A program made the translations under genes and the position numbers. The notes under the pieces were generated by a model. The model was not told the origin of the DNA. It searched no databases and saw nothing but the letters and a program-made list of their open reading frames with translations. A stretch of DNA of 60,187 nt from an uncultured Hyphomicrobiales bacterium (GTDB taxonomy: Bacteria; Pseudomonadota; Alphaproteobacteria; Rhizobiales; Beijerinckiaceae), in contig CAIYZJ010000117.1 in the NCBI GenBank assembly GCA_903930675.1, positions 1-60,187 of the forward strand, given 5' to 3'. This document shows, piece after piece, positions 25,190-33,825 of this stretch (position 1 is its first letter; every line of letters begins with the position of its first letter).

Positions 25190-26551
25190 ATGTCGTTTTT
25201 AACCGATTTGATTTCGAGTATTTCACAACGCGGCCGTGAACTGGTCGGGCAGGCGCAATGGGTCGGCGGGCGGCGTGATCTGCCGCCGGTCGCCGACATG
25301 TGCGAGGCTTTGCTGTCGAGCCGCGGCGAAGCCTCCGGCGTGGCTTTGGCGACAATCATTCTCGATCGCTATGCCCTTATGGATGATGCGGAGAAATGCG
25401 GCTTCCTGTGCATGCTGGTCGATCGGTTCGGCGCCGACGAAGATGGCTTGAAGCAGGCCATTGCCGCCTATCAGACTTCGCCAGACCACCAGCATCTGAT
25501 GGCCCTGCATCAGGCCGCAGAGCCGCGCCGTCAGGAATTGATCCGCCGTTTGAACCTGTCTTCGGGTGGCACACAAAATCTGGTGCGGATGCGCGAGGAT
25601 TTGTTCCGTTTCGAGAAGACCCATCCCGGATTAACCGCACTGGATGCCGATTTCCGGCATTTGTTCTCCTCGTGGTTCAATCGCGGTTTTCTGGTGCTCA
25701 GGCCGATTGACTGGCAGACGCCCGCCAATATTCTCGAAAAAATCATCCGCTACGAGGCCGTTCATGCCATCAAGAGTTGGGATGATCTGCGCAGCCGTCT
25801 GGCCCCGCCCGATCGCCGTTGCTTTGCCTTCTTCCATCCGCAGATTGTCGATGATCCGCTGATCTTTGTCGAAGTTGCTTTGACCGCCGATATCCCCGCC
25901 TCGATCACCGATGTGCTGCGCGAGGAGCGGGTACCGCTTGATCCGAAAAAGGCGACAACGGCGGTGTTCTATTCCATTTCGAATTGTCAGGAGGGGTTGC
26001 GCGGCATTTCCTTCGGCAATTTCCTGATCAAACAGGTGGTGGAAGAACTGACCCGTCAGGGGTTCGGCCTGAAAACCTTTGTGACACTGTCGCCCGTGCC
26101 CGGTTTTGCGGCTTGGCTGGGACGCGAGCGCAAACAGGCCGAATCCGAATTTGTCGCACCGGAGATGAAACAAGCGCTCGATTTGCTCGATGATCCGGCT
26201 TGGGCGGGCAATCCTGTCTCGGTCGAGCTTCTCACGCCGTTGTTGCATGGCTTGGCCGCGCGCTATCTGTTGCAGGCGCGCACGCCATCGGGGCGGGTGA
26301 TCGATCCGGTCGCCCGTTTCCATCTCGGCAATGGCGCGCGGCTGGAGCGCATCAATGTGATGGCCGATCCCTCCCCCAAAGGGCTGGCGCAGTCCCATGC
26401 GGTGATGGTCAATTATCTCTATGATCTCGATATGATCGAGGCCAACCACGAGGCTTTCAGCAACAAGAACGAGGTTGTGGCCTCTTCCGGCGTGCGACAA
26501 TTGTTGCGGCATAAAGCCCCCCGCGAGACCCGTAACAGCCATTTGTTGTAA
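25190..26551 (+). CDS. Malonyl-CoA decarboxylase
   Basis: 453 residues matching the MCD family throughout. An N-terminal helical domain is followed by a GNAT-like catalytic domain. Landmarks are ILEKIIRYEAVHAIKSWDDL, FFHPQIVDDPLIFVEVAL, FYSISNCQEGLRGISFGNFLIK, KTFVTLSPVPGFAAWL and YLYDLDMIEANHEAF. The enzyme converts malonyl-CoA to acetyl-CoA and CO2. In rhizobia the MatA homologue sits with matB (malonyl-CoA synthetase) and matC (malonate carrier); neither is adjacent here, so it may serve to remove malonyl-CoA rather than support malonate growth. It has its own upstream region with a palindrome and is apparently monocistronic. Confidence 0.92.
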   Translation: MSFLTDLISSISQRGRELVGQAQWVGGRRDLPPVADMCEALLSSRGEASGVALATIILDRYALMDDAEKCGFLCMLVDRFGADEDGLKQAIAAYQTSPDHQHLMALHQAAEPRRQELIRRLNLSSGGTQNLVRMREDLFRFEKTHPGLTALDADFRHLFSSWFNRGFLVLRPIDWQTPANILEKIIRYEAVHAIKSWDDLRSRLAPPDRRCFAFFHPQIVDDPLIFVEVALTADIPASITDVLREERVPLDPKKATTAVFYSISNCQEGLRGISFGNFLIKQVVEELTRQGFGLKTFVTLSPVPGFAAWLGRERKQAESEFVAPEMKQALDLLDDPAWAGNPVSVELLTPLLHGLAARYLLQARTPSGRVIDPVARFHLGNGARLERINVMADPSPKGLAQSHAVMVNYLYDLDMIEANHEAFSNKNEVVASSGVRQLLRHKAPRETRNSHLL

Positions 26552-26648
26552 ATCGAGCGGCAAGAATAACCCGTCGATGTGTGATTTCTTGCAAGTTCAC
26601 ATGTAAGTTTGCTTGCATGAACAGGCGCGCTCTGGCACACCCTGTGCC

Positions 26649-28481
26649 ATGGCTGCACCTCCTCTCCTGCATTTGCAAAATACCCGTTTGACCTTTGGTG
26701 GCACTCCTTTGCTTGACGGCGCCGAACTGGCCGTTGGCTTGGGAGAACGGGTGGCGCTGGTGGGCCGCAATGGCTCTGGTAAATCGACCCTGCTGAAAAT
26801 CGCCGCCGGCTTGGTGGAAGCCGATTCCGGCACGCGCTTTTTGCAACCCGGTGCCACCGTGCGCTATCTGCCGCAAGAGCCGGACCTGTCCGCCTATGCC
26901 AGTGTGCTCGCCTATGTCGAAGAGGGGCTGGCCCCCGGGGACGATCCCTATCGCGCCCAGCATTTGCTGACCCAGTTGGGTCTGAACGGCGACGAGGATC
27001 CCAAGCGTCTGTCGGGCGGGGAAACGCGCCGCGCCGCTTTGGCGCGTACGCTCGCCCCCGCGCCCGATATTTTATTGCTGGACGAGCCGACCAACCATCT
27101 CGATCTGCCCGCCATCACATGGCTGGAAGAGGAATTGTCGGGCTTGCGCTCGGCCATGGTCATTATCAGCCATGACCGGCGGTTTTTGCAAAATCTGTCG
27201 CGCAATACGGTGTGGCTGGATCGCGGACGTTCGCGCAGGCTCGATCAGGGTTTTGCCGCTTTCGAGGCGTGGCGCGATGTGCAGATCGAGCAGGAGGAGA
27301 TCGAAGCCCACAAGCTCGACCGCCAGATTGCCCGCGAAGAAGACTGGGTCCGCTATGGCGTGACCGCACGGCGCAAGCGCAATGTGCGGCGCATGGCCGA
27401 TCTGGCCGATTTGCGCGAAAAACGCAGCACGGCACGCAAGCTGACCGGCGATGTCAGAATGGCCGCCAGCGAGGCGGACCAATCGGGCGAACAGGTGGTG
27501 GTGCTCGACCATGTCGGGAAATCCTATGGCGAGCGCACCATTGTCAAAGATCTGTCGATGCGGATCATGCGGCGCGACCGGATCGGCATTGTCGGGGCCA
27601 ATGGCGCGGGCAAGACCACGCTGATCAATCTGATGACCGGTGAATTGTCTCCTGATTCCGGTGAGGTCCGTCTGGGCACGCGACTGGAAAAAGTCGTGCT
27701 GGACCAGCGCCGTGCCGCACTCGATGAAAAAGCCTCCGTCATGGATGTACTGACCGGCGGGCGCGGCGACATGCTGACGGTCAACGGCATCCAGCGGCAT
27801 GTGATGGGCTATTTGAAGGATTTTCTGTTCTCCCCGCCGCAGGCCCGCCAGCCGGTGGCTGCTCTGTCGGGCGGCGAGCGGGCAAGGCTGTTGCTGGCGC
27901 GCGCGCTGGCGGCCCCGTCCAACCTGCTGGTGCTCGACGAGCCGACCAATGATCTCGATCTCGAAACCCTCGATCTGCTCGAAGAACTGGTGGCCGATTA
28001 TGCCGGTACCGTGCTGATCGTCAGCCATGACCGTGATTGTCTGGACCGTGTCTGCACGGCGATTCTGATGTCGGAAGGCGAGGGGCAATGGACGCTCTAT
28101 GCCGGGGGCTATTCCGATATGCTGGCGCAGCGCGGCGAGGGCGTCACAGCCCGCAAGTCGCATCGGTCCGGCCTGCCGTCGACCCAAAAGCACGAGGCCA
28201 GTGGTTCAAGTGCCACGCAGGCCACGGGTAGCAAACCGGCGCGTAAATTGTCGTTCAAGGACAAGCATGCGTTGAGCGTGCTGCCCGAAAAAATGGCGGC
28301 GTTGGGACGTGATATCGAGAAGCTGCAAGCAGCCCTTGCCGATCCCCAGCTCTATGCCAAGGACGCCACCCGCTTCAACGCGATGAGCCTGCGTTTGACA
28401 GAAACCCAGGTGGCGTTGATGCAGGCCGAAGAAGAATGGCTGGCGCTGGAATTGCTGCGCGAGGAAATCGAGGGCAGTTGA
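26649..28481 (+). CDS. uup: ABC-F family ATPase, Uup type
   Basis: About 610 residues with two ABC domains and no membrane segment. Domain 1 has GRNGSGKSTLL, LSGGETRRAALARTL and LLLDEPTNHLDLP. A linker (EDWVRYGVTARRKRNVRRMADL) of the ABC-F type follows. Domain 2 has GANGAGKTTLIN, LSGGERARLLLARAL and LVLDEPTNDLDLET. The C-terminal 90 residues hold the Uup coiled-coil DNA-binding-type tail (LSFKDKHALSVLPEKMAALGRDIEKLQ...). ABC-F proteins act on ribosomes; Uup affects translation and transposon excision precision. The ATG at 26649 is the natural start of the conserved N-terminus; an in-frame TTG 36 bases upstream is an alternative. Confidence 0.92.
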   Translation: MAAPPLLHLQNTRLTFGGTPLLDGAELAVGLGERVALVGRNGSGKSTLLKIAAGLVEADSGTRFLQPGATVRYLPQEPDLSAYASVLAYVEEGLAPGDDPYRAQHLLTQLGLNGDEDPKRLSGGETRRAALARTLAPAPDILLLDEPTNHLDLPAITWLEEELSGLRSAMVIISHDRRFLQNLSRNTVWLDRGRSRRLDQGFAAFEAWRDVQIEQEEIEAHKLDRQIAREEDWVRYGVTARRKRNVRRMADLADLREKRSTARKLTGDVRMAASEADQSGEQVVVLDHVGKSYGERTIVKDLSMRIMRRDRIGIVGANGAGKTTLINLMTGELSPDSGEVRLGTRLEKVVLDQRRAALDEKASVMDVLTGGRGDMLTVNGIQRHVMGYLKDFLFSPPQARQPVAALSGGERARLLLARALAAPSNLLVLDEPTNDLDLETLDLLEELVADYAGTVLIVSHDRDCLDRVCTAILMSEGEGQWTLYAGGYSDMLAQRGEGVTARKSHRSGLPSTQKHEASGSSATQATGSKPARKLSFKDKHALSVLPEKMAALGRDIEKLQAALADPQLYAKDATRFNAMSLRLTETQVALMQAEEEWLALELLREEIEGS

Positions 28482-28542
28482 TTTGTCTTTGGTTTGGCGG
28501 ATGTTTTCAGGGCAATCATTCGTGGTTGCCGATGATCTAAAA

Positions 28543-28575
28543 AGACGTGGATGACCGCCACAAGGGTGGTCAAGA
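28543..28575 (-). repeat. Degenerate palindromic (REP-like) element, copy 1
   Basis: AGACGTGGATGACC...GGTGGTCAAG matches, in the opposite orientation and with several changes, the element at 28610-28642. The central arms GACCGCC and GGTGGTC can still pair with one G-U. It is intergenic, downstream of uup. Confidence 0.5.
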
Positions 28576-28609
28576 TTCGCGTTGGGATCTGAATAAATCC
28601 ATCAAAAAT

Positions 28610-28642
28610 GTCATGGCCGGACTTGTTCCGGCCATCCACGAC
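28610..28642 (+). repeat. Palindromic (REP-like) element, copy 2
   Basis: GTCATGGCCGGA-CTTGT-TCCGGCCATCCACGAC forms a perfect 9-bp stem (28613-28621 with 28627-28635). Elements with this GTCATGGCCGG...CCGGCCATCCACG core recur in intergenic regions of many alphaproteobacterial genomes. Together with copy 1 it forms an inverted pair between uup and the M20 amidohydrolase gene. Confidence 0.7.
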
Positions 28643-28700
28643 TTTTCAGTAAAACGCCTTTTCAAGACCAACACCTCAGTGTGCCAGCCAAAGGGCATAT

Positions 28701-28720
28701 CGAGGGGGCAAGCCCCCTCG
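28701..28720. terminator. GC-rich hairpin downstream of the M20 amidohydrolase
   Basis: A perfect 8-bp stem, CGAGGGGG / CCCCCTCG, closes a CAAG loop just after the M20 stop codon. No U-tract follows on either strand, so it may protect mRNA ends or terminate only weakly. Confidence 0.5.
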
Positions 28721-28726
28721 TGATTG

Positions 28727-29890
28727 TCAGGCAGGCATGCCTGTTTCGATCAGCTTGGCCCAATAGCTGACGCCGATCGGGATCACGTGATCATCGAAAT
28801 CATAAGCGGGATGGTGCAGGCCTGCGGTGTCGCCGTTGCCGACGAAAATAAACGCACCGGGGCGGGCTTCCAGCATATAGGAAAAATCTTCCGCGCCCAT
28901 GGTCGGGGCAAGGTGGGTGTCGACCTTGTCCTGACCGACCACCGAGCCTGCGACCGAGGCCGCGAATTGCGTCGGCGTGTCGTGATTGCTGGTGACGGGA
29001 TAGCCGCGGGCATAATCGACCTTGGCTGTAGCGCCGTGCAGGGCGCAAATGCCGTGGACGATTTCCGACATGCGGCGTTCGATCAGATCCTGCACATCCT
29101 TGTTGAGCGTGCGCACCGTGCCTTTCAGCGTGGCGGTTTGCGGCAGGATGTTGAAGGCGTCTCCGGCGCGGATAAAGGTGGTGGAAACCACTGCCGATTC
29201 AAGCGGGTTCACATTGCGCGCGACAATCCCCTGAAACGCATTGATGATCTGGGCGACAATCACCACGGTATCAATCGAGCCATGCGGATTGGCCGCATGT
29301 GCGCCAAGGCCCTGAATCTCGATGGTGAAGCGATCTGCTGCCGCCATCAACGGGCCGGTGCGCAGGCCGAATTGACCGACCGGCATGCCCGGCATGTTGT
29401 GCATGCCATAAACCTCGGTGATGCCGAACCGGTCCATCATGCCGTCATCGACCATGGCCTTGCCGCCGCCGCCGCCTTCTTCGGCGGGCTGGAAGATCAC
29501 CACGGCAGTGCCCGCAAAATTGCGCGTCTCGGCCAGATATTTGGCCGCGCCCAGCAGCATGGATGTATGGCCGTCATGACCGCAGGCATGCATCTTGCCC
29601 GGAGTGGTCGAGGCATAGGCCTTGCCGGTTTCCTCAACGATCGGCAGCGCATCCATATCGGCGCGCATGCCGATCACCTTGTTGCCGGGCTTGGAACCGC
29701 GGATCACTCCGACCACGCCGGTGCGGCCGATGCCGGTGACCACTTCATCGCAGCCAAAGGCCTTGAGCTTTTCAGCCACAATGCCGGCGGTGCGGTGGAC
29801 ATCGTAATCAAGTTCGGGGTGGGCATGCAGATCGTGCCGCCATTCGGCAATTTCCTCGGCAAAAGCGGCAACACGGTTCACGATGGGCAT
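28727..29890 (-). CDS. M20-family amidohydrolase (hippurate hydrolase / aminoacylase type)
   Basis: 387 residues of the M20D peptidase family. WRHDLHAHPEL opens the fold, MRADMDALPI supplies the first metal region, KMHACGHDGHTSMLLGAA has the Cys/His/His metal set, FQPAEEGGGGG the catalytic Glu pair, and GLGAHAANPHGS the dimerisation-domain His. The enzymes hydrolyse N-acyl amino acids, hippurate or indole-acetyl amino acids to a carboxylate plus a free amino acid. It is divergent from the second family-5 ABC importer across a 262-base region with a strong inverted repeat, so the importer may bring in its acylated amino acid or dipeptide substrate. Confidence 0.92.
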   Translation of the reverse strand: MPIVNRVAAFAEEIAEWRHDLHAHPELDYDVHRTAGIVAEKLKAFGCDEVVTGIGRTGVVGVIRGSKPGNKVIGMRADMDALPIVEETGKAYASTTPGKMHACGHDGHTSMLLGAAKYLAETRNFAGTAVVIFQPAEEGGGGGKAMVDDGMMDRFGITEVYGMHNMPGMPVGQFGLRTGPLMAAADRFTIEIQGLGAHAANPHGSIDTVVIVAQIINAFQGIVARNVNPLESAVVSTTFIRAGDAFNILPQTATLKGTVRTLNKDVQDLIERRMSEIVHGICALHGATAKVDYARGYPVTSNHDTPTQFAASVAGSVVGQDKVDTHLAPTMGAEDFSYMLEARPGAFIFVGNGDTAGLHHPAYDFDDHVIPIGVSYWAKLIETGMPA

Positions 29891-30003
29891 CAGAAGACCT
29901 CTTGAATGGGGGCGTATCGAATGGGTGATTTGTCATTATTCATTGGTTGAACGAGCAAAGCAAATCCATAGAGCGCGGGTCAATGACAAAGACCAGTCAC
30001 ATC

Positions 30004-30056
30004 ATTCTGCACCAAATGGGCAATTGCCCCGATTTAACCCGTCAAATGTGCAGAAT
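30004..30056. promoter_or_regulatory. Long-spaced perfect inverted repeat in the M20/ABC divergent region
   Basis: ATTCTGCAC (30004-30012) and its exact complement GTGCAGAAT (30048-30056) are 44 bases apart centre to centre, about four turns. A perfect 12-bp palindrome, GGGCAATTGCCC (30018-30029), lies between them. The geometry fits a regulator binding two half-sites by looping, or two dimers. It lies in the only regulatory region available to the two divergent transcripts. No regulator gene is adjacent. Confidence 0.45.
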
Positions 30057-30152
30057 TAGACTTTACGCTGAGAGGTTATGACGGCTAATCTCTCGCCCAC
30101 GAGTGAACAAGACGAGGCAACGGGGTTTCACTCAACCTAGGGGTAAAGTGCG

Positions 30153-31754
30153 ATGACAATGAAAAGAGGACTAGTAGCCAAAGGTTTCGTGGCGCTTGCA
30201 ACTGCTGCGGTGCTGATGAGCAGCGCGGTCTATGCCAAAACGCTGCGTTACGCAAATCAGGGGGATCTGAAATCTCTTGATCCTTATACGCTGAATGAAA
30301 CCACCACCAACGCCCATCTGGCCAATGTGTATGAAGGTCTGGTCAAACGCGACCGGAGCCTGAACGTGGTGCCCGCTCTGGCCGAGCGATGGGAAACACC
30401 CGAACCGACCCGCTGGCGTTTCTATCTGCGCAAAGGTGTGAAGTTCCAGAATGGTGAAGATTTCACCGCCGACGATGTGATTTTCTCTGCAGACCGTCTG
30501 CGTGCACCCGGTTCCAACCACACCACCCGCGTGCCCAAGGATGCCAAATTCGTCAAGATCGACGACCATACCGTTGACGTGATTTTGGGCGTGCCCAATC
30601 CGATCCTGCTGAACCAGTGGGAATATTGGATGATCGTGTCGAAGAAGTGGGCCGAAGCCAATGGCAGCGCCGCACCGACACCTGCCAATGCCACCACGCC
30701 ATCCTTCATTTCGCTCAACGCCAATGGCACCGGTCCCTTCAAGATCGAAAGCCATCAACCCGGCGTGAAAACCGTGTTCAAGTCCAATGCAGGCTGGTGG
30801 AGCAAGCCCGAACATAATCTGGATGAAATCATCTTCACCCCGATTGCATCGGACGCCACCCGCGTGGCCGCTTTGCTGTCGGGCGAAGTCGACCTGATCG
30901 AGCCTGTGCCGATCCAGGACATCCAGCGCGTCAATTCCGCGTCCAATGTGCAGGTTCTGGCCGGTCCCGAACTGCGCACCATCTATTTGGGCATGGACCA
31001 GACCCGCGATGAATTGCTTGAATCCAGCGTGAAGGGCAAGAACCCCTTCAAGGACAAGCGCGTCCGTGAAGCCTTCTACAAGGCCATTGACATCGAAACC
31101 ATCAAGACCCGCGTGATGCGCGGTCTGTCGACCCCGTCGGCCTTGATGATCGCTCCGGAATTGTTCCCCCTGTCGAAAGACTTCGTGCGTCCGAAATTCG
31201 ATCCCGAAGGCGCCAAGAAACTGTTGGCCGATGCCGGATATCCCAATGGTTTCGAAGTCGGTTTCGACTGCCCCAATGATCGTTACGTCAATGACGGCCC
31301 GATCTGTCAGGCGATTGTCGGCATGCTCGCCCGTGTCGGGATCAAGCTGAATGCTTTGATCCAGCCAAAGGCGCAGTATTTCGCAAAAGTCCTGAAGCCT
31401 AATGGTTTCAAGACCTCCTTCTATCTGCTCGGTTGGACGCCCAACACATTGGATAGCCACAACGTGCTTTATGACATCATCGGCTGCCGCGATGATGAAA
31501 AGTCGGCACGCGGCGAAACCAATCTGGGCGGTTACTGCAACAAGCAGGTGGATGGTTTGACCGACCAGATTCTGGGCGAAACCGATGCGACCAAGCGCAA
31601 TGCCATGATCAAGCAAGCCTTCCAGATTGCTTATGATGAGTATGCCTATATCCCGTTGCACCAGCAGGCTTTGGCATGGGGCGTGTCCAAGAGCTTGAAA
31701 ATGGCTCAACGCGCCGACAATGCCATCACCTTTGGCTGGATCATGAAAGACTGA
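30153..31754 (+). CDS. ABC transporter solute-binding protein, family 5 (second system)
   Basis: 533 residues. A Sec signal peptide (MKRGLVAKGFVALATAAVLMSSAVYA) is cleaved near residue 28. KTLRYANQGDLKSLDPYTLNE, NVYEGLVKRDRSLNVVPALAERW, FYLRKGVKFQNGEDFTADDV and GTGPFKIESHQPG are SBP_bac_5 landmarks. It shares little beyond the family pattern with the binding protein at 18.6 kb, so this is a separate importer rather than a duplication. Two cysteines (FDCPND..., GGYCNKQ) and one in IIGCRDD could allow a disulfide. The substrate is probably a peptide or acylated amino acid, judging from the divergent M20 hydrolase. Confidence 0.9.
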   Translation: MTMKRGLVAKGFVALATAAVLMSSAVYAKTLRYANQGDLKSLDPYTLNETTTNAHLANVYEGLVKRDRSLNVVPALAERWETPEPTRWRFYLRKGVKFQNGEDFTADDVIFSADRLRAPGSNHTTRVPKDAKFVKIDDHTVDVILGVPNPILLNQWEYWMIVSKKWAEANGSAAPTPANATTPSFISLNANGTGPFKIESHQPGVKTVFKSNAGWWSKPEHNLDEIIFTPIASDATRVAALLSGEVDLIEPVPIQDIQRVNSASNVQVLAGPELRTIYLGMDQTRDELLESSVKGKNPFKDKRVREAFYKAIDIETIKTRVMRGLSTPSALMIAPELFPLSKDFVRPKFDPEGAKKLLADAGYPNGFEVGFDCPNDRYVNDGPICQAIVGMLARVGIKLNALIQPKAQYFAKVLKPNGFKTSFYLLGWTPNTLDSHNVLYDIIGCRDDEKSARGETNLGGYCNKQVDGLTDQILGETDATKRNAMIKQAFQIAYDEYAYIPLHQQALAWGVSKSLKMAQRADNAITFGWIMKD

Positions 31755-31762
31755 CCTCTCAT

Positions 31763-31796
31763 CCGGTTGCAGGCTGTTTCGGCAACCTGCAACCGG
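31763..31796 (+). other. Intercistronic hairpin between binding protein and permease
   Basis: A perfect 11-bp stem (CCGGTTGCAGG / CCTGCAACCGG) with a 12-base loop lies directly after the binding-protein stop. There is no U-tract, so a role in stabilising the upstream mRNA segment, and so raising binding-protein yield, is more likely than termination. Confidence 0.65.
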
Positions 31797-31889
31797 TCGG
31801 AGTGTCTTCCGCCTATCGGGTCCGGTACCTTGGGTGTCGGGCCCAGATCCCCGATCCTGTGTTCGGGTTTTCAAGAAGAGTATGATCCT

Positions 31890-32867
31890 ATGCTGGCATT
31901 TGTTATCCGACGGATTTTGCAATCCTGCATGGTTTTGCTGACGGTCGCCTTGCTGGCTTTCACGATGTTCCGTTTTGTCGGCGATCCCGTGGCGCAGATC
32001 GTCAGCCTCGATACGCCTGCCGAAGAAGTGCGCAAGGTGCGCGAAAGTCTGGGTCTGGATGATCCTGTGATCGTCCAGATGGGCCGCTATCTCTATAAAG
32101 CGGTGCAGATGGATTTCGGCATTTCCTACCAATTCCGCCAGCCCGTGATCCAATTGCTGGCCGAACGCGCGCCCGCCACGCTGGAACTGGCACTGATTTC
32201 CTCTTTCCTGTCGCTGGCCATCGGAATTCCGATGGGGGTCTATACCGCGCTTCGGCGCGACAGCCTGTTTGCGCGGGTGTTCCAATCGATTTCGCTGGTC
32301 GGCGTCAGTCTGCCGACCTTTCTCATCGGGATTTTGCTGATCTATCTGTTTGCGGTGACCTTGGGCTGGTTGCCCTCGTTCGGGCGCGGGCAGGTGGTGA
32401 CGGTGTCGGGGCGCTGGAGTACCGGCTTGCTGACCGTCTCGGGGCTGAAAGCGCTGATCCTGCCCTCGATCACTTTGGGGCTCTACCAGATGACGCTGAT
32501 CATGCGGCTGGTGCGTGCCGAGATGCTGGAAGTGCTGCGCTCCGACCACATCAAATTCGCGCGTGCGCGCGGCCTGACCACGCGGGCCATCCATTTCCGC
32601 CACGCGCTCAAAAGCACGCTGGTGCCGGTGATCACCATTGCCGGTTTGCAGTTGGGTTCGATCATCGCCTTTGCAGTGATCACCGAGACGGTGTTCCAGT
32701 GGCCGGGCATGGGTGCTTTGTTCCTGAAAGCGGTCCAGAATGTCGATATTCCGATTATGGCGGCCTATCTGATGATCATTTCGGCCCTGTTTGTCACCAT
32801 CAATATGGTGGTTGATCTGCTTTACGCATTCGTCGATCCGCGTCTGCGTGCGACCATCAAAGGATAA
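31890..32867 (+). CDS. ABC transporter permease, DppB type (second system)
   Basis: About 325 residues, six membrane helices. MLAFVIRRILQSCMVLLTVALLAFTMFRFVGDPV is the DppB N-terminus, and ARARGLTTRAIHFRHALKSTLVPVITI the EAA loop. The ATG at 31890 follows GAAGAG at 31875-31880; the longer upstream frame has no family similarity. Confidence 0.92.
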   Translation: MLAFVIRRILQSCMVLLTVALLAFTMFRFVGDPVAQIVSLDTPAEEVRKVRESLGLDDPVIVQMGRYLYKAVQMDFGISYQFRQPVIQLLAERAPATLELALISSFLSLAIGIPMGVYTALRRDSLFARVFQSISLVGVSLPTFLIGILLIYLFAVTLGWLPSFGRGQVVTVSGRWSTGLLTVSGLKALILPSITLGLYQMTLIMRLVRAEMLEVLRSDHIKFARARGLTTRAIHFRHALKSTLVPVITIAGLQLGSIIAFAVITETVFQWPGMGALFLKAVQNVDIPIMAAYLMIISALFVTINMVVDLLYAFVDPRLRATIKG

Positions 32868-32871
32868 GCCC

Positions 32872-33825
32872 GTGTCGATGCAAACTCCTCCTGCCGGATC
32901 ATCCCCGCCGGGTGACAGCCTCTGGTCACGGATCATGGCGCATGATCTGACCTATCTGTTTTTCCGCTCGCCTTTGACGGTGGTGGCCGCGATCCTGTCG
33001 GTGGCCATCATGCTGGCGGCTCTCATGGCCCCTTTGCTTGCCAGCATGGATCCGTTCGATCCCGCACAGGTGTTTCTGGCCGATGCCAATATTCCGCCGG
33101 TCTGGCAGGATGGCGGCGATCCGCGGTTTGTGCTTGGCACCGATGATCAGGGCCGCGATCTCTATTCGGCTATTCTCTACGGCATGCGGGTCTCGCTGGT
33201 GATCGGCCTGTCGGGCGTGGCACTGGCGGCGACCATCGGCATCACGCTCGGGCTGGTGGCGGGCTATGTCGGCGGACGGGTCGATGCGGTGATCATGCGG
33301 GTGGCCGATGTGCAGCTGACCTTTCCGGCCATTCTGATTGCCTTGCTGGTCAATGGTATCGTGCAGGCCCTGTCCAAAGGCACGTCTCGCGAGACATGGG
33401 CGTTCGGCGTCTTGATCCTGTCGATCGGGTTGAGCTTCTGGGTGCAATATGCGCGCACCATCCGCGGTTCGACTTTGATTGAAAAGAACAAGGACTATAT
33501 CCATGCCGCCCGTCTGGTCGGACAGCCGACGCCGCTGATCCTGTTGCGGCATTTGCTGCCCAATGTGATCGGGCCGGTGCTGGTGATCCTGACCATCAAT
33601 CTCGGTCTGGCGATCATCACCGAGGCGACCCTGTCGTTTCTCGGCGTCGGCCTGCCGCCCACGCAACCCTCGCTGGGCACGCTGATTTCGATCGGCAACA
33701 AATATCTGTTTTCCGGTGATTGGTGGATTGTAACCTTTCCGGGCCTGACTTTGGCGATCTTTGTGTTGTCGATCAATCTGATCGGCGACTGGCTGCGTGA
33801 TGCGCTGAATCCGAGGCTGCAATGA
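32872..33825 (+). CDS. ABC transporter permease, DppC type (second system)
   Basis: About 317 residues. VLGTDDQGRDLYSAILYGMRVSLVIG is the DppC hallmark, and AARLVGQPTPLILLRHLLPNVIGPVLV the EAA loop. GTG at 32872 has AAGGA 7 bases upstream and begins 4 bases after the previous stop; ATG at 32878 is an alternative. The stop overlaps the next start (ATGA). Confidence 0.92.
   Translation: MSMQTPPAGSSPPGDSLWSRIMAHDLTYLFFRSPLTVVAAILSVAIMLAALMAPLLASMDPFDPAQVFLADANIPPVWQDGGDPRFVLGTDDQGRDLYSAILYGMRVSLVIGLSGVALAATIGITLGLVAGYVGGRVDAVIMRVADVQLTFPAILIALLVNGIVQALSKGTSRETWAFGVLILSIGLSFWVQYARTIRGSTLIEKNKDYIHAARLVGQPTPLILLRHLLPNVIGPVLVILTINLGLAIITEATLSFLGVGLPPTQPSLGTLISIGNKYLFSGDWWIVTFPGLTLAIFVLSINLIGDWLRDALNPRLQ

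Noticed and set aside
18637-31754. The two family-5 importers as a recent duplication
   Set aside because: The binding proteins use different export signals (twin-arginine versus Sec) and differ widely in sequence, and the permeases also diverge; they are separate systems.
30171-32936. A very long open frame (over 900 codons) on the minus strand, antisense to the binding protein and first permease
   Set aside because: The plus-strand genes are unmistakable family members. The antisense frame is rich in His, Arg, Gln and Ile, as expected when GC-rich third positions of the sense gene keep the opposite frame open.
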